A stretch of DNA of 64,000 bases from G965205725 sp965205725. Lineage in GTDB: Bacteria > Pseudomonadota > Gammaproteobacteria > Pseudomonadales > Halieaceae. Made by a program: the position numbers and the translations under genes. Each line of letters starts with the position of its first letter. Positions within the stretch are counted from its first letter, which is position 1. The notes below the pieces were generated by a model. That model had not been told where the DNA came from. It ran no database searches and worked only from the letters and a program-made list of their open reading frames with translations. Below are positions 32,322 to 41,358 of the stretch, in pieces. The stretch lies in contig OZ242189.1 in the NCBI GenBank assembly GCA_965205725.1, forward strand, positions 2,790,001-2,854,000, written 5' to 3'.

Positions 32322-34259
32322 ATGCCGTTACAACCGAAAATAAGCAGCTTTGCCGGGCTGGGCCTACCTGCACCGCTGATGCAGGCACTGGATTCTGTGG
32401 GTTACGAGACCCCTTCTGCCATTCAGGCGCTGACTATCCCGCATCTGTTGGCGGGCAGGGATGTACTGGGCCAGGCGCAAACAGGCACCGGCAAAACTGC
32501 CGCTTTTGCGCTGCCCTTGCTGGCGCGCTTAAATTCCAGGCAAAAAACACCACAGGTACTTGTACTCACGCCAACTCGCGAGCTGGCTATTCAGGTCGCA
32601 GAGGCCTTTCAGCGCTACGCGTCCCAGTTAAAAAATTTTCACGTTCTACCCATTTATGGTGGCCAGGATTACCGCACCCAGTTGCGTCAGCTAGAGCGCG
32701 GTGTCGAGGTGGTGGTGGGCACCCCCGGTCGAGTCATGGATCACATGCGCCGCGGTTCTCTCAAATTAAAAGACCTCAACGGTCTGGTTTTGGATGAAGC
32801 TGACGAAATGCTGCGCATGGGATTCATCGACGACGTTGAATGGATTTTGGAGCAAACGCCCGCCCAGCGTCAGCTCGCGCTATTCTCTGCGACCATGCCG
32901 GACGCAATTCGACGTATTGCCAAAAAGTACCTGAACAAGCCCGAAGAAGTCACTATCAAAATAAAGCAATCCACAGCCGACACGATTCGCCAGAGAGTCT
33001 GGATGGTCAGTGGCTTGCACAAGCTCGACGCGCTGACGCGCATTCTCGAAGTGGAAGAATTCGACGGCATGATCGTGTTTGTACGCACCAAAACTGCAAC
33101 GATAGAATTGGCAGAAAAACTCGCAGCCCGCGGTTACGCAACCGCGCCACTCAATGGCGACATTCCACAAAAGAACCGCGAGCAAACCGTCGGTGGGTTT
33201 AAAAGAGGGCGGCTGGACATCCTGGTAGCGACCGACGTCGCCGCCAGAGGCCTGGATGTAGAGCGGGTCTCTCATGTAATCAACTATGACATTCCCTACG
33301 ATGTAGAAGCGTATGTTCATCGCGTTGGTCGCACTGGCCGCGCCGGGCGCAGCGGCGACGCCATCTTGTTTGCCTGCAACCGCGAGCGTCGGTTACTGCG
33401 GGCAATCGAAAAATCCACCGGTAAAAACATTGAGAAAATGGAGTTGCCCAGTGCTGCCGATGTGGCTGACACCCGAGTCAAACGATTTAAGGAGCGAATC
33501 AGCGATACGCTTGCCAGCATAGAACTGGGGCGCTTTAGAGAACTGGTGATGGACTACCAAAGCAAACACGGTGTACCTGTCGCCGATGTGGCCGGCGCAC
33601 TCGCTGCAATGGCGCAGGAACAGCAACCCCTGTTTGTGAAGGAGCGACTCACCCGTGAAAAACCAGGCAAGGACCCAACAGAGAATTCTCCAGGACCTGC
33701 TCGCAGGCACCTGGAAAAATCGGGCATTCCCGAACCGGATAAGGATACGGAGCGATTTCGCATCGAAGTGGGCCATAGCCATGGCGTAAAACCAGGTAAC
33801 ATTCTAGGCGCCATCGCCAACGAAGCGGAAATTGATGCGGCGTATATTGGCCGTATCGAAATATACGACGACTACAGCACCGTTGACCTGCCCAAAGGCA
33901 TGCCGAAAGAGTTGTTTCAGCATTTACAGGGTGTTTGGGTTTCCGGGCAAAAGCTGAAAATTTCCAAACCGGCCAGGGACAGATCAAAAGGCAAAAGGCC
34001 CAAGCCCAAATCCAAGTCTAAACCCAAACCCGAGCCCAAATCTAAATCTAAATCTAAATCTAAAGCCAAACCGGATTCAAAAAACAAGCCGGATTCAAAA
34101 AAGAAGTCCAGGCCCAAATCTAAAACCAAACCGGATGCAAAAAGGAAGTCCAGGCCCAAGCCAAAGTCCAAACCGGATTCAAAAAAGAAACCTGGCCAGA
34201 AATCTGTACCCAGGCTTGGGCCCGTTCCAGACAGGCAAAGCGTACACCCGCGGAAATAA
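32322..34259 (+). CDS. deaD: DEAD-box RNA helicase DeaD/CsdA
   Basis: 645 residues. Motifs in order: Q motif (SFAGLGLPAPLMQALDSVGY), Walker A AQTGTGKT, PTRELA, DEADEMLRMGF, SATMP, and HRVGRTGRAGR. A DbpA-type RNA-binding domain (FRIEVGHSHGVKPGNILGAI) spans about residues 480-550. The last 90 or so residues are a lysine/proline/serine tail built of KPKSKSK- and KPDSKKK-like repeats, encoded by short tandem DNA repeats (33990-34200). It unwinds RNA in ribosome assembly and mRNA decay, mainly in the cold. Confidence 0.95.
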   Translation: MPLQPKISSFAGLGLPAPLMQALDSVGYETPSAIQALTIPHLLAGRDVLGQAQTGTGKTAAFALPLLARLNSRQKTPQVLVLTPTRELAIQVAEAFQRYASQLKNFHVLPIYGGQDYRTQLRQLERGVEVVVGTPGRVMDHMRRGSLKLKDLNGLVLDEADEMLRMGFIDDVEWILEQTPAQRQLALFSATMPDAIRRIAKKYLNKPEEVTIKIKQSTADTIRQRVWMVSGLHKLDALTRILEVEEFDGMIVFVRTKTATIELAEKLAARGYATAPLNGDIPQKNREQTVGGFKRGRLDILVATDVAARGLDVERVSHVINYDIPYDVEAYVHRVGRTGRAGRSGDAILFACNRERRLLRAIEKSTGKNIEKMELPSAADVADTRVKRFKERISDTLASIELGRFRELVMDYQSKHGVPVADVAGALAAMAQEQQPLFVKERLTREKPGKDPTENSPGPARRHLEKSGIPEPDKDTERFRIEVGHSHGVKPGNILGAIANEAEIDAAYIGRIEIYDDYSTVDLPKGMPKELFQHLQGVWVSGQKLKISKPARDRSKGKRPKPKSKSKPKPEPKSKSKSKSKAKPDSKNKPDSKKKSRPKSKTKPDAKRKSRPKPKSKPDSKKKPGQKSVPRLGPVPDRQSVHPRK

Positions 34260-34354
34260 CCTGACCCGCATCCCCGTCAACTGGGGGGGCATAGCCCTCT
34301 AAGCCCTCCAGTGCCAAGGGGTTTCATACACAGACAACACGCCGAGGCTTCATT

Positions 34355-35479
34355 TCAGCCGTCAAACCAATCCTTAAAACCGCCTGGCGCCCAGGGGCCT
34401 ATATGCAATTGCTCCAGGACGCCGTGTCCTGTTTCCTCGCCGCGCCGCGCGGTAACCACCTGCTGGATATGAATGTTCTCCAGAGCCAGCGGGTCGACCT
34501 CGTCAAGCCTCCAGCTTTCACCGCCAATTGCCAGCTCGCCTTTCCACTGGCCATGGCCCCACTCCGGGTGCTGGTAGCCAATACCTTTCATTCGATAGAC
34601 CAGGCACGGCTGCAAACTCAGCTCAATAGTCTCACCACTGCGCTCGTCACACATGGTGAGTTCGGCAGAGCGCATCTGTCGGGTACCAGGATACATTTTA
34701 ATGTCGTGCTTGACCTGTCCGCGCCATACCTGTGCGGCCGGGTCATTCACACCCGGTATACTCGCAAAATCTGAATAGGTCGGCACTATTGCCTGATCTG
34801 TATGCCATTGGTGGCCCTCGGCATCCTCGAACCATCCCGCCAGAGTGCACTCGTTTTGCCAGTGAATAGGCGCCCAAAGAAAGTGGACGGGCTGGTGGGC
34901 ATCCAGGGGCGCGCCACCCGTGTAGGCGGCACCTACCGGACGAATACCCCAGGAGCGATCTTTCAGTCCATAGCTGGTCTCGCCATCCACGAGCAGTTCT
35001 TTGCCATGGTAGCGAATCGCTCCGCTCCAGAAGCCAAACTGATCCAGACGGGTTGCCTCCATAACCACATGGCGTTCATTGCGCATACTTTGGCTCCCCT
35101 CCTCAATCACCCCCGTGCGCGGTGTAAAAATCAGGTCGCATTCTATGCCTGTATCGTTTGGAGCAATCACCAACTGGTGGCGTCCCATGGGCTCCAAAAT
35201 CTTCAGAGCGAAGGGACCCACCTCAGTTTCGGTTGGCTCAAGCGGAGCCCGGCGGGAACCGTGAAAAGCGTACTGCTGGCCGTCGATAACAAGGCTGAAG
35301 CCACAATCGAGAATGCCCAGATTCGGATACCGCGCCATACCGACGCCAAAATAGAAACTGCCATCCTCCGCGTGGCCGTTATACCAGTAGCGATCATAGG
35401 TAAAACGATCACTAGAGGCTGTGTGAAAAATAGGTTTACTGGTTTGATGGATGGGGTAATCGTCAAATTTGGAAAGCAT
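34355..35479 (-). CDS. Conserved protein, DUF7064/7065-like
   Basis: 374 residues, soluble, with no signal peptide. The sequence is rich in Trp and Gly (YDRYWYNGHAEDGSFYFGVG, YGLKDRSWGIRPVG, HFLWAPIHW), which recalls the two-lobed lipocalin-like proteins annotated as DUF7064/DUF7065 or AttH/CrtC-like. Such proteins often sit among SDR and monooxygenase genes for steroid or terpenoid breakdown. The family call is from memory; function unknown. Confidence 0.6.
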   Translation of the reverse strand: MLSKFDDYPIHQTSKPIFHTASSDRFTYDRYWYNGHAEDGSFYFGVGMARYPNLGILDCGFSLVIDGQQYAFHGSRRAPLEPTETEVGPFALKILEPMGRHQLVIAPNDTGIECDLIFTPRTGVIEEGSQSMRNERHVVMEATRLDQFGFWSGAIRYHGKELLVDGETSYGLKDRSWGIRPVGAAYTGGAPLDAHQPVHFLWAPIHWQNECTLAGWFEDAEGHQWHTDQAIVPTYSDFASIPGVNDPAAQVWRGQVKHDIKMYPGTRQMRSAELTMCDERSGETIELSLQPCLVYRMKGIGYQHPEWGHGQWKGELAIGGESWRLDEVDPLALENIHIQQVVTARRGEETGHGVLEQLHIGPWAPGGFKDWFDG

Positions 35480-35524
35480 TCGATGTGTATCCTGTTTTTG
35501 TTCTGGTTAGAAAGGCGATATAAG

Positions 35525-35674
35525 ATGAAAAATCACGGCACAGTTACTTTGGGCACAGCTACTTTGGGCACAATGGCATCGAGCACAATAGCATCGAGCA
35601 CAATGGCTTCGAGCACAATGGCTTCGAGCACAATGGCTTCGCAAAAGTATGGCAGAAACACAGAGTATAGGTGA
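35525..35674 (+). repeat. Seven 15-bp tandem repeats, possible 49-codon small ORF
   Basis: Seven 15-bp units run from 35537 to 35641, drifting from GGCACAGTTACTTTG to AGCACAATGGCTTCG; the last three are identical. Because the unit is a multiple of three, a small ORF from ATG 35525 (MKNHGTVTLGTATLGTMASS...) is open through all units and reads a pentapeptide repeat (STMAS); the minus strand is also open (VLEAI). It lies between divergent genes. Whether either strand is translated is unknown. Confidence 0.5.
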
Positions 35675-35925
35675 AAAACTGGAACAGATTCTCGAACCAG
35701 AGCGACCCATTTGCGACCCGCGCCACCCTCTACTCTATGAGTGTCTTGCGCCACCCGACCACACCCACCACAGCCGGACTCTTGATGTGCCTCAAACTAT
35801 ACCGAAGCTGGCCGATTTGTCTCACAGGTACTGCACCCGCCTACAGGGTGCAGTCAGTGCCGGAACACGGATATACTGTGTCGCTCAATCTCAGACAGAG
35901 CCATATCTCACAAGGAGCCTCGCCA

Positions 35926-36735
35926 ATGATCGTCAATTTCTCTAATCTGTTTTCAGTGACAGGAAAAATCGCCCTGGTCACTGGCGGTTCACGTGGTATT
36001 GGTGAAATGATTGCCGCCGGCCTGCTCGACGCGGGTTGCAAAGTGTATATCAGCTCGCGCAAGGCTGAGGTTTGCGATGCTACCGCAGAGCGCTTGAGTG
36101 CTGCATACAATGGGGAATGCGTATCCATACCCGCAGACCTCTCAACCGTAGCCGGGGTTACCGCACTCGCTGATGAGCTCAAACAGCGGGAAAGTCAGCT
36201 CGATATTTTGGTCAATAATGCCGGTGCATCCTGGGGCGCGCCCATAGAGGAGTTTCCAGAAGCGGGTTGGGATAAAGTGATGGACACCAACGTGAAAGGG
36301 GTATTCTTTTTAACCCAGCAACTGCTGCCGTTACTGCGTCAATCCGGGAGTGCTGAAGACCCCGCCCGCGTGATTAACATCGGCTCAGTGGACGGTATCA
36401 AGTCATCGGTATTTGACGCCTTTAGCTACGGGGCCTCCAAGGCAGCACTGCACCATTTGAATCGCTTTCTGGCCTCACATCTCAGCAGAGATCACATCAC
36501 TTGCAACTCAATAGCACCAGGCCCTTTCCCCACCTGGATGCTAAGCACTGGCGTAGGTTTTGGTGGCAAAACCGATGGCGTTGACTGGGAGGGCGTCGGC
36601 AAGACAAATCCACGCGGGCGAGTAGGCTCTCCGGAAGATATTGCAGGGCTGACGATCTTTCTCTGTTCGCGGGCTGGCGCTTATATCGTTGGTGAGACCA
36701 TTTGCTGTGATGGCGGTGCTGTCAATACCGCCTGA
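35926..36735 (+). CDS. SDR-family oxidoreductase
   Basis: 269 residues from ATG 35926 (MIVNFSNLFSVTGKI), with AAGGAG nine bases upstream; the longer frame from 35671 is not supported. NAD(P)-binding TGGSRGIG, NNAGAS, catalytic Ser in NIGSVDG and YGASK are present. A classical short-chain dehydrogenase, similar to RhlG-like and FabG-like members. Substrate unknown. Confidence 0.9.
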   Translation: MIVNFSNLFSVTGKIALVTGGSRGIGEMIAAGLLDAGCKVYISSRKAEVCDATAERLSAAYNGECVSIPADLSTVAGVTALADELKQRESQLDILVNNAGASWGAPIEEFPEAGWDKVMDTNVKGVFFLTQQLLPLLRQSGSAEDPARVINIGSVDGIKSSVFDAFSYGASKAALHHLNRFLASHLSRDHITCNSIAPGPFPTWMLSTGVGFGGKTDGVDWEGVGKTNPRGRVGSPEDIAGLTIFLCSRAGAYIVGETICCDGGAVNTA

Positions 36736-36842
36736 GCAAGCCTTGGTCAGCGCGCATTCCCGGCTGCCTGCACAGGCGGCACAGAAAGCCATGGATACTT
36801 GAAAGTTATGCCCTGACGAGCCGACAAAATATTTGAAGTGAC

Positions 36843-36865
36843 ATTTTGACAATATCTGTCAAAAT
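36843..36865. promoter_or_regulatory. Perfect 23-bp palindromic operator candidate
   Basis: ATTTTGACA (36843-36851) and TGTCAAAAT (36857-36865) are perfect arms around a 5-bp spacer, 30 bp upstream of the HD-domain gene. The left arm contains a TTGACA that could be a -35 box. It is the right size for a TetR or similar dimer; the regulator is not identified. Confidence 0.5.
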
Positions 36866-36895
36866 AGACACTGACGCTAATTCAAGGAAATAGAC

Positions 36896-37438
36896 ATGTT
36901 TACCAAAATGCAAGAGGGTACTGTCGAAGACTGGGCCGTTATTGGTCAGGCTCACGCTGAACACTTCAAGAAAACGCCGGCGCATCTCATGGATATGTTG
37001 CGCAGCCTTGAGCAGGTTACAGTCGGCTTCGCCTGCGACCAGTTACAGCACAGCTTAATGACAGCCACCCTGGCTCGACAAGACAATGCCAGCGACGAAG
37101 AAGTGGCCATCGCGCTGCTCCACGATGTCGGCAAAGCCGCGAATATCCCCAACCATGGCCCCATTGGCGCCGAGCTCATGCGGCCCTATATTTCCGATGA
37201 CGCCTACCATGCGATATACAACCACCAGCATTTCCAGGGGCGCTACTACTACGAGTACCTGGATGCGAGCCCAAACCTGCGCGCTGACTATGCCAATGAG
37301 AGCTGGTATGCACTGGCGGAGAAGCTCGTAGACCGTTGGGATGCGCCTGCATTCGACCCGGATTTCAAAGCCGACCCGCTGGACTCCTTCGAGCCGCTGT
37401 TGCAACAAATTTTCTCAGAACCTGGCAAAATGTTCTAA
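36896..37438 (+). CDS. HD-domain protein, PhnZ-like
   Basis: 180 residues from ATG 36896, with AAGGAA upstream. Metal-binding His and HD residues lie in LQHSLMTATLAR and IALLHDVGKA, and a later His in YNHQHFQG. The spacing resembles the diiron HD oxygenases (PhnZ, TmpB) and their relatives more than nucleotide phosphohydrolases, but the reaction cannot be assigned. It is probably co-transcribed with the membrane protein 38 bp downstream. Confidence 0.72.
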   Translation: MFTKMQEGTVEDWAVIGQAHAEHFKKTPAHLMDMLRSLEQVTVGFACDQLQHSLMTATLARQDNASDEEVAIALLHDVGKAANIPNHGPIGAELMRPYISDDAYHAIYNHQHFQGRYYYEYLDASPNLRADYANESWYALAEKLVDRWDAPAFDPDFKADPLDSFEPLLQQIFSEPGKMF

Positions 37439-37475
37439 GTCTGCGCGGCAAAACCTGCCAGGCAGTTTGAGGCCT

Positions 37476-38465
37476 ATGGGCAAGCAAAAAATCTGGTTGT
37501 TAAAGCTGGTTTTTCCCATCCGCTGTGGCGGGTTGCTTAGCGCTTGCGCTATTTTTTGCGTGCTTTATCTTATTTTAAATCTGGGCGCGCACCACCGCAC
37601 CGAATCCAACGCCCCTCTGCTTTTTTACAGCGCTATCATCGCCTATATCGTTTGGGCCTTTGACTTCATCACCAGCAAAACCCAAACCGCTCTGCACGAA
37701 TTGCGTCCGCAACTAGCGCTGAGTGATTCGGAATACGCCGAAGCAATGCAGGTGCTGGGTTATTGCAAGCCATGGGAAACCTTAGTCTGCCTGGGTGTGG
37801 GCGTCGCTGGCGGTACCACTCACATCGCAATAATAATGATGGGTTACTTTTCAGGCGGAGTGTCTGGTTCGGCGGAGGGCATGGGTATTTTGGGGTCTGC
37901 GGGCACAATGCTGGTTTGGATTGTGGTGTCGGCAATGACCTATTTCCTCGTTAGCTATGCACGGCTGTTTGCCCTGCTTGGCAAGGATGCAATCGAGATC
38001 AACCTATTCAACACCCGCACTCTGGTGCCGTTCTCACGTGTGGCTATCAATGCCAGTTTAGCCATTATTGGCGCTATGGCCTTATTCCCACTGATGTACT
38101 TCAATCAGACGAGCGTGGCCAATGCGCTACCGGGGCTGGTCAGTATGTCAGTGCCAATGATTGTGATATTTGCAATACCGATCTGGCCAGTCCACGCACG
38201 GCTGCGTGATGCCAGGGATCAAACGCTCGATGCAGTTGATGCGCAGCTAAACGAATGTTGTGGCAGCGCGCCTGCGCGCACACCAGATACAGACTCCCTT
38301 GAACGACTTATCCCCCTGTTGCAGTACCGTCGGGAAATTCTGCAAGCACCGCTGTGGCCCTTTGACGCGAGCGCCTACACACGAATGGGGCTATATCTGG
38401 TGATTGTACCGCTCACATGGGCGGGCGCCGCGATGATCGAAATGCTGATGGAAGCCTATCTGTAA
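37476..38465 (+). CDS. Multi-pass membrane protein of unknown function
   Basis: 329 residues from ATG 37476 (MGKQKIWLLKLVFPIRCGG); the open frame upstream overlaps the HD gene in another frame. About seven hydrophobic segments, among them LLSACAIFCVLYLILNLG, TMLVWIVVSAMTYFLVSYA and VSMSVPMIVIFAIPIWP. A soluble loop of about 60 residues precedes the last helix. Not recognised. The position suggests it works with the HD protein (inference). Confidence 0.72.
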   Translation: MGKQKIWLLKLVFPIRCGGLLSACAIFCVLYLILNLGAHHRTESNAPLLFYSAIIAYIVWAFDFITSKTQTALHELRPQLALSDSEYAEAMQVLGYCKPWETLVCLGVGVAGGTTHIAIIMMGYFSGGVSGSAEGMGILGSAGTMLVWIVVSAMTYFLVSYARLFALLGKDAIEINLFNTRTLVPFSRVAINASLAIIGAMALFPLMYFNQTSVANALPGLVSMSVPMIVIFAIPIWPVHARLRDARDQTLDAVDAQLNECCGSAPARTPDTDSLERLIPLLQYRREILQAPLWPFDASAYTRMGLYLVIVPLTWAGAAMIEMLMEAYL

Positions 38466-38620
38466 TTGGTGCAGGTGTTTTTACAGGAACTCCACCAGAC
38501 ACGGGTACATATCACCCGTTAAGATGCTGTGCGACAATATGGCGCTGGTTGTACACTTCAAAATCGCAGGCTATCAATCTTCCCGACTTTGAAGTTGCCT
38601 GATTCCAGTATGGTTGCAGA

Positions 38621-38794
38621 GAGACCTTTGCACGGAAGATGATGTCGCTTTCAGGCCAGGCAAAAACCCACGCAATGAGGGAGTTTATGCGTATCAATGA
38701 CCGACTGAGTACGATTTTACCAACCGTGGTGTTTTTAGGCGGCGCTTTTAGGCGGCATAGCAGGCAGGTGAAATGGCTTTCGTGCAAAAGTCTC
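38621..38794 (-). mobile_element. Miniature inverted-repeat element, copy 3
   Basis: 174 bp, inverted relative to copies 1 and 2 and about 12 bp longer in the middle. The flanks GCAGA and GAAGA differ at one base, a slightly decayed target duplication. It lies just upstream of a serine hydrolase gene, and the plus strand is open through it in frame with that gene. Behind it a 21-bp unit (CGACCAGTCCTCCGCCTGTGA) is repeated twice (38814-38855). Confidence 0.85.
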
Positions 38795-38866
38795 GAAGAA
38801 AGTCCTGCAAGAACGACCAGTCCTCCGCCTGTGACGACCAGTCCTTCGCCTGTTAAGGAACACCAC

Positions 38867-40246
38867 TTGAGCCACATACAGCGAATTTTTCCGAGCCACT
38901 GCATCGCCGTGTTACTGCTTCTGCTTACTACAGGTACAAGCGCCGCTTCAGGTGCCGAGCTGGGGAGCGCCAAACCAGAACGGGAGGGCATGTCCAGCGC
39001 CAGACTGGCCCGCATAGACGCACATATGCAGCACAGGGTTGACACGGGCATCATGGTAGGCGGTATGGGTATGATTGCCCGCAACGGCAATGTGGTCTAC
39101 CAGAACACATGGGGGCTGAGCGATAGAGAAACCGGCGAGCCCATGCAGAAAGATGCCATTTTTCGCATCTATTCCATGAGCAAGCCCATCACCAGCGTCG
39201 CTCTTATGATGCTGTATGAAGAAGGCAGGTTTTTCCTCAACGAACCCGTCGCAAAATACCTGCCGGAATTGGCCAATCTTCAATTGGCTGTATCCACCGC
39301 AGATGGAGATAGCGGCGTCATTTCCGATGGTACCAGCAGTGTCGGCACAGGCTCGCATGACGCCAGCAAAGTAGGTCAAACCCGCGCACCCATGCGCCAA
39401 CCAACCATCAGAGACCTGATGCGCCATACCGGCGGCTTCACCTATGGAATTTTTGGCGACACTGAAGTAGACCGCTTATACCGGGAGGCCGGTCTCTTCG
39501 AGCAGGCAACAATCAAGGAATTTGTGGAGAAGCTGGGCAGGCTCCCACTGCAATACGAACCCGGTAGCCGCTGGCATTACAGTGTCTCGGTGGATATTCA
39601 GGGACGCCTGATTGAGGTGCTGTCAGGGATGCGATTGGGTGAGTTTCTCAAGCAGAGAATTTTTGATCCCCTGGGCATGATAGATACAGGTTTTATTATC
39701 CCCAACGAAAAATGGAGCCGCGTGGCCAGGCTATACAGCCCGGCTGGCACTGCATTTGGGGCCAATACACAGTGGCAACGCTCCACTGCAACGGATTTGG
39801 AACCGGCTGCTGAACACACGGATGAGGGTTACCGTGAGGGCGCAACATTTGAAGGTGGTGGTGGTGGTTTGCTATCAACCGCTGACGATTACATGCGCTT
39901 TAGTCTCATGCTGCTCAACGGCGGCGAATTGAGCGGCGTGCGTTTGCTCTCTCCAAAGACCGTCCAGTTGATTTCAAGCAATCATTTAGGCGAGCTGCCT
40001 CTCGGCTGGGGGCGCCCGGGTGTTGGCTTCGGTTTGGGATTTGCCGTGGCAAAAAGTGCCGGGGAAGTTGGTGAAATTGGCTCAGCCGGAGAATACAACT
40101 GGGGAGGAGCCGCCGGAACACGTTTCTGGATAGACCCCGAGGAAAACCTGGTTGGTATTTTCATGGTACAAAGTATTCCTCATCAAACAAAACTGGCTGA
40201 CCAGTTCAAGGTGCTGACATACCAGGCCATCACTGAACTCGACTAG
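38867..40246 (+). CDS. Serine hydrolase, beta-lactamase family (exported)
   Basis: 459 residues from the TTG at 38867 (AAGGAA seven bases upstream), which places a signal peptide (CIAVLLLLLTTGTSAASG) at the N-terminus. The ORF is open upstream through mobile element copy 3, but that part is not likely native. SxxK is in IYSMSKPITS and the YxV motif in WHYSVSVDIQG. It resembles EstB/class C-like esterases; WIDPEENLVGIFMVQ is typical near the end. It is flanked on both sides by miniature elements. Confidence 0.87.
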   Translation: MSHIQRIFPSHCIAVLLLLLTTGTSAASGAELGSAKPEREGMSSARLARIDAHMQHRVDTGIMVGGMGMIARNGNVVYQNTWGLSDRETGEPMQKDAIFRIYSMSKPITSVALMMLYEEGRFFLNEPVAKYLPELANLQLAVSTADGDSGVISDGTSSVGTGSHDASKVGQTRAPMRQPTIRDLMRHTGGFTYGIFGDTEVDRLYREAGLFEQATIKEFVEKLGRLPLQYEPGSRWHYSVSVDIQGRLIEVLSGMRLGEFLKQRIFDPLGMIDTGFIIPNEKWSRVARLYSPAGTAFGANTQWQRSTATDLEPAAEHTDEGYREGATFEGGGGGLLSTADDYMRFSLMLLNGGELSGVRLLSPKTVQLISSNHLGELPLGWGRPGVGFGLGFAVAKSAGEVGEIGSAGEYNWGGAAGTRFWIDPEENLVGIFMVQSIPHQTKLADQFKVLTYQAITELD

Positions 40247-40253
40247 ACATTAT

Positions 40254-40428
40254 GAGACCTTTGCACGGAAGATGATGTCGCTTTCAGGCCAGGCAAAAAC
40301 TCGCGAAATGGGGGAGTTTATACGTATCAATGACCGATTGAGTACGATTTTACCAACCGTGGTGTTTTTAGGCGGCGCTTTTAGGCGACAACAGCAGGCA
40401 GGTGAAACGACTTTCACGCAAAGGTCTC
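40254..40428 (-). mobile_element. Miniature inverted-repeat element, copy 4
   Basis: 175 bp, same orientation and size class as copy 3. Perfect target duplication ATTAT at 40249-40253 and 40429-40433. It lies 8 bp after the hydrolase stop codon, so copies 3 and 4 bracket that gene as direct repeats about 1.46 kb apart. Confidence 0.88.
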
Positions 40429-40499
40429 ATTATGTCAGGGGTCTGTCGGGCTAGTGCTGCTACACTAGCCAGTCATCCACTAATAATCGGAACATCTAT

Positions 40500-41330
40500 A
40501 TGACAGGGCGACTCAATGGGCAAACCGCGCTAATAACCGGCGCCGCCAGTGGCATCGGCGCCGGAACTGCGCGCCGTTTCGCCGAAGAAGGGGCCAGCGT
40601 TGTCATTGCTGACCTGCAAGACGCTCCCGGCGAAGCACTGGCGAGAAAACTGGGAGACAGTGCAAGATTCATTCACTGCGATGTCACCTCAGAGAGCGAT
40701 ATATCTGCCGCAGTTGATTACGCTGTCAGTGAATTTGAAAAGCTCGACTGCATGGTCAACAACGCCGGCATTGTCGGCGCCGTCGGCCCCATCAAAGACA
40801 CATCTATCGAAGCCTGGAATCAAACAATCGATATCTTGCTGAGGGGGGCGTTTCTCGGCTGCAAGCATGCAGCACGGGTAATGATGCCCCGGGGCAGTGG
40901 TTCTATTGTTTCAATTGCCAGCACTGCCGGAGTCATTGGTGGCCTCGGCCCGCACACCTATACCGCAGCTAAACACGGCGTGGTGGGCCTTACCAAATCA
41001 GTTGCCTCCGAGCTGGCCAAGCACGGCATTCGAGTCAATTGCGTTGCACCGGGCAATACCGCAACAGCAATGACCGCTGAAGTAGTCAGCCAGAACCATA
41101 AAGACCTGGACGCAGTTGCCGAGGCCATCGCGGAAAGCTCTATGCTGGGTATTTCTGGTCAGCCGTCAGATATTGCCAATGCTCTGCTTTATCTCGCCAG
41201 CGAAGAGGCGCGGTATGTCACAGGCCATACTTTGGTGGTGGATGCAGGACAAACCACGGGTGGAATGGTAGCTGGCTTTCATGAATCCAAACCGGAATTA
41301 ATCAAGGAAGCAGGCAAGCGAGAACCCTGA
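40500..41330 (+). CDS. SDR-family oxidoreductase
   Basis: 276 residues. TGAASGIG, NNAGIV, catalytic Ser in SIVSIASTAG and YTAAK are intact; the C-terminal VTGHTLVVDAGQ is typical. FabG/cyclohexanol-dehydrogenase-like. It may belong to the same catabolic set as the upstream enzymes, or be co-transcribed with moxR 28 bp downstream. Confidence 0.9.
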   Translation: MTGRLNGQTALITGAASGIGAGTARRFAEEGASVVIADLQDAPGEALARKLGDSARFIHCDVTSESDISAAVDYAVSEFEKLDCMVNNAGIVGAVGPIKDTSIEAWNQTIDILLRGAFLGCKHAARVMMPRGSGSIVSIASTAGVIGGLGPHTYTAAKHGVVGLTKSVASELAKHGIRVNCVAPGNTATAMTAEVVSQNHKDLDAVAEAIAESSMLGISGQPSDIANALLYLASEEARYVTGHTLVVDAGQTTGGMVAGFHESKPELIKEAGKREP

Positions 41331-41358
41331 TTGACTCTGGAAAGAACAGGAATGAGCA

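Noticed and set aside
33917..34317. Minus-strand ORFs rich in Leu-Asp-Leu-Gly
   Set aside because: They are antisense images of the lysine/serine/proline tail repeats of deaD.
35537..35641. Possible CRISPR array
   Set aside because: The 15-bp units are contiguous with no spacers. The repeats at 51 kb likewise have no unique spacers of regular length.
35671..35925. Upstream extension of the SDR gene by 85 codons
   Set aside because: The SDR Rossmann start and a strong AAGGAG site support ATG 35926.
38512..39090. Minus-strand ORF through miniature element copy 3
   Set aside because: It is antisense to the hydrolase gene and made mostly of mobile-element sequence. The last 35 codons outside could be a gene tail but cannot be supported.
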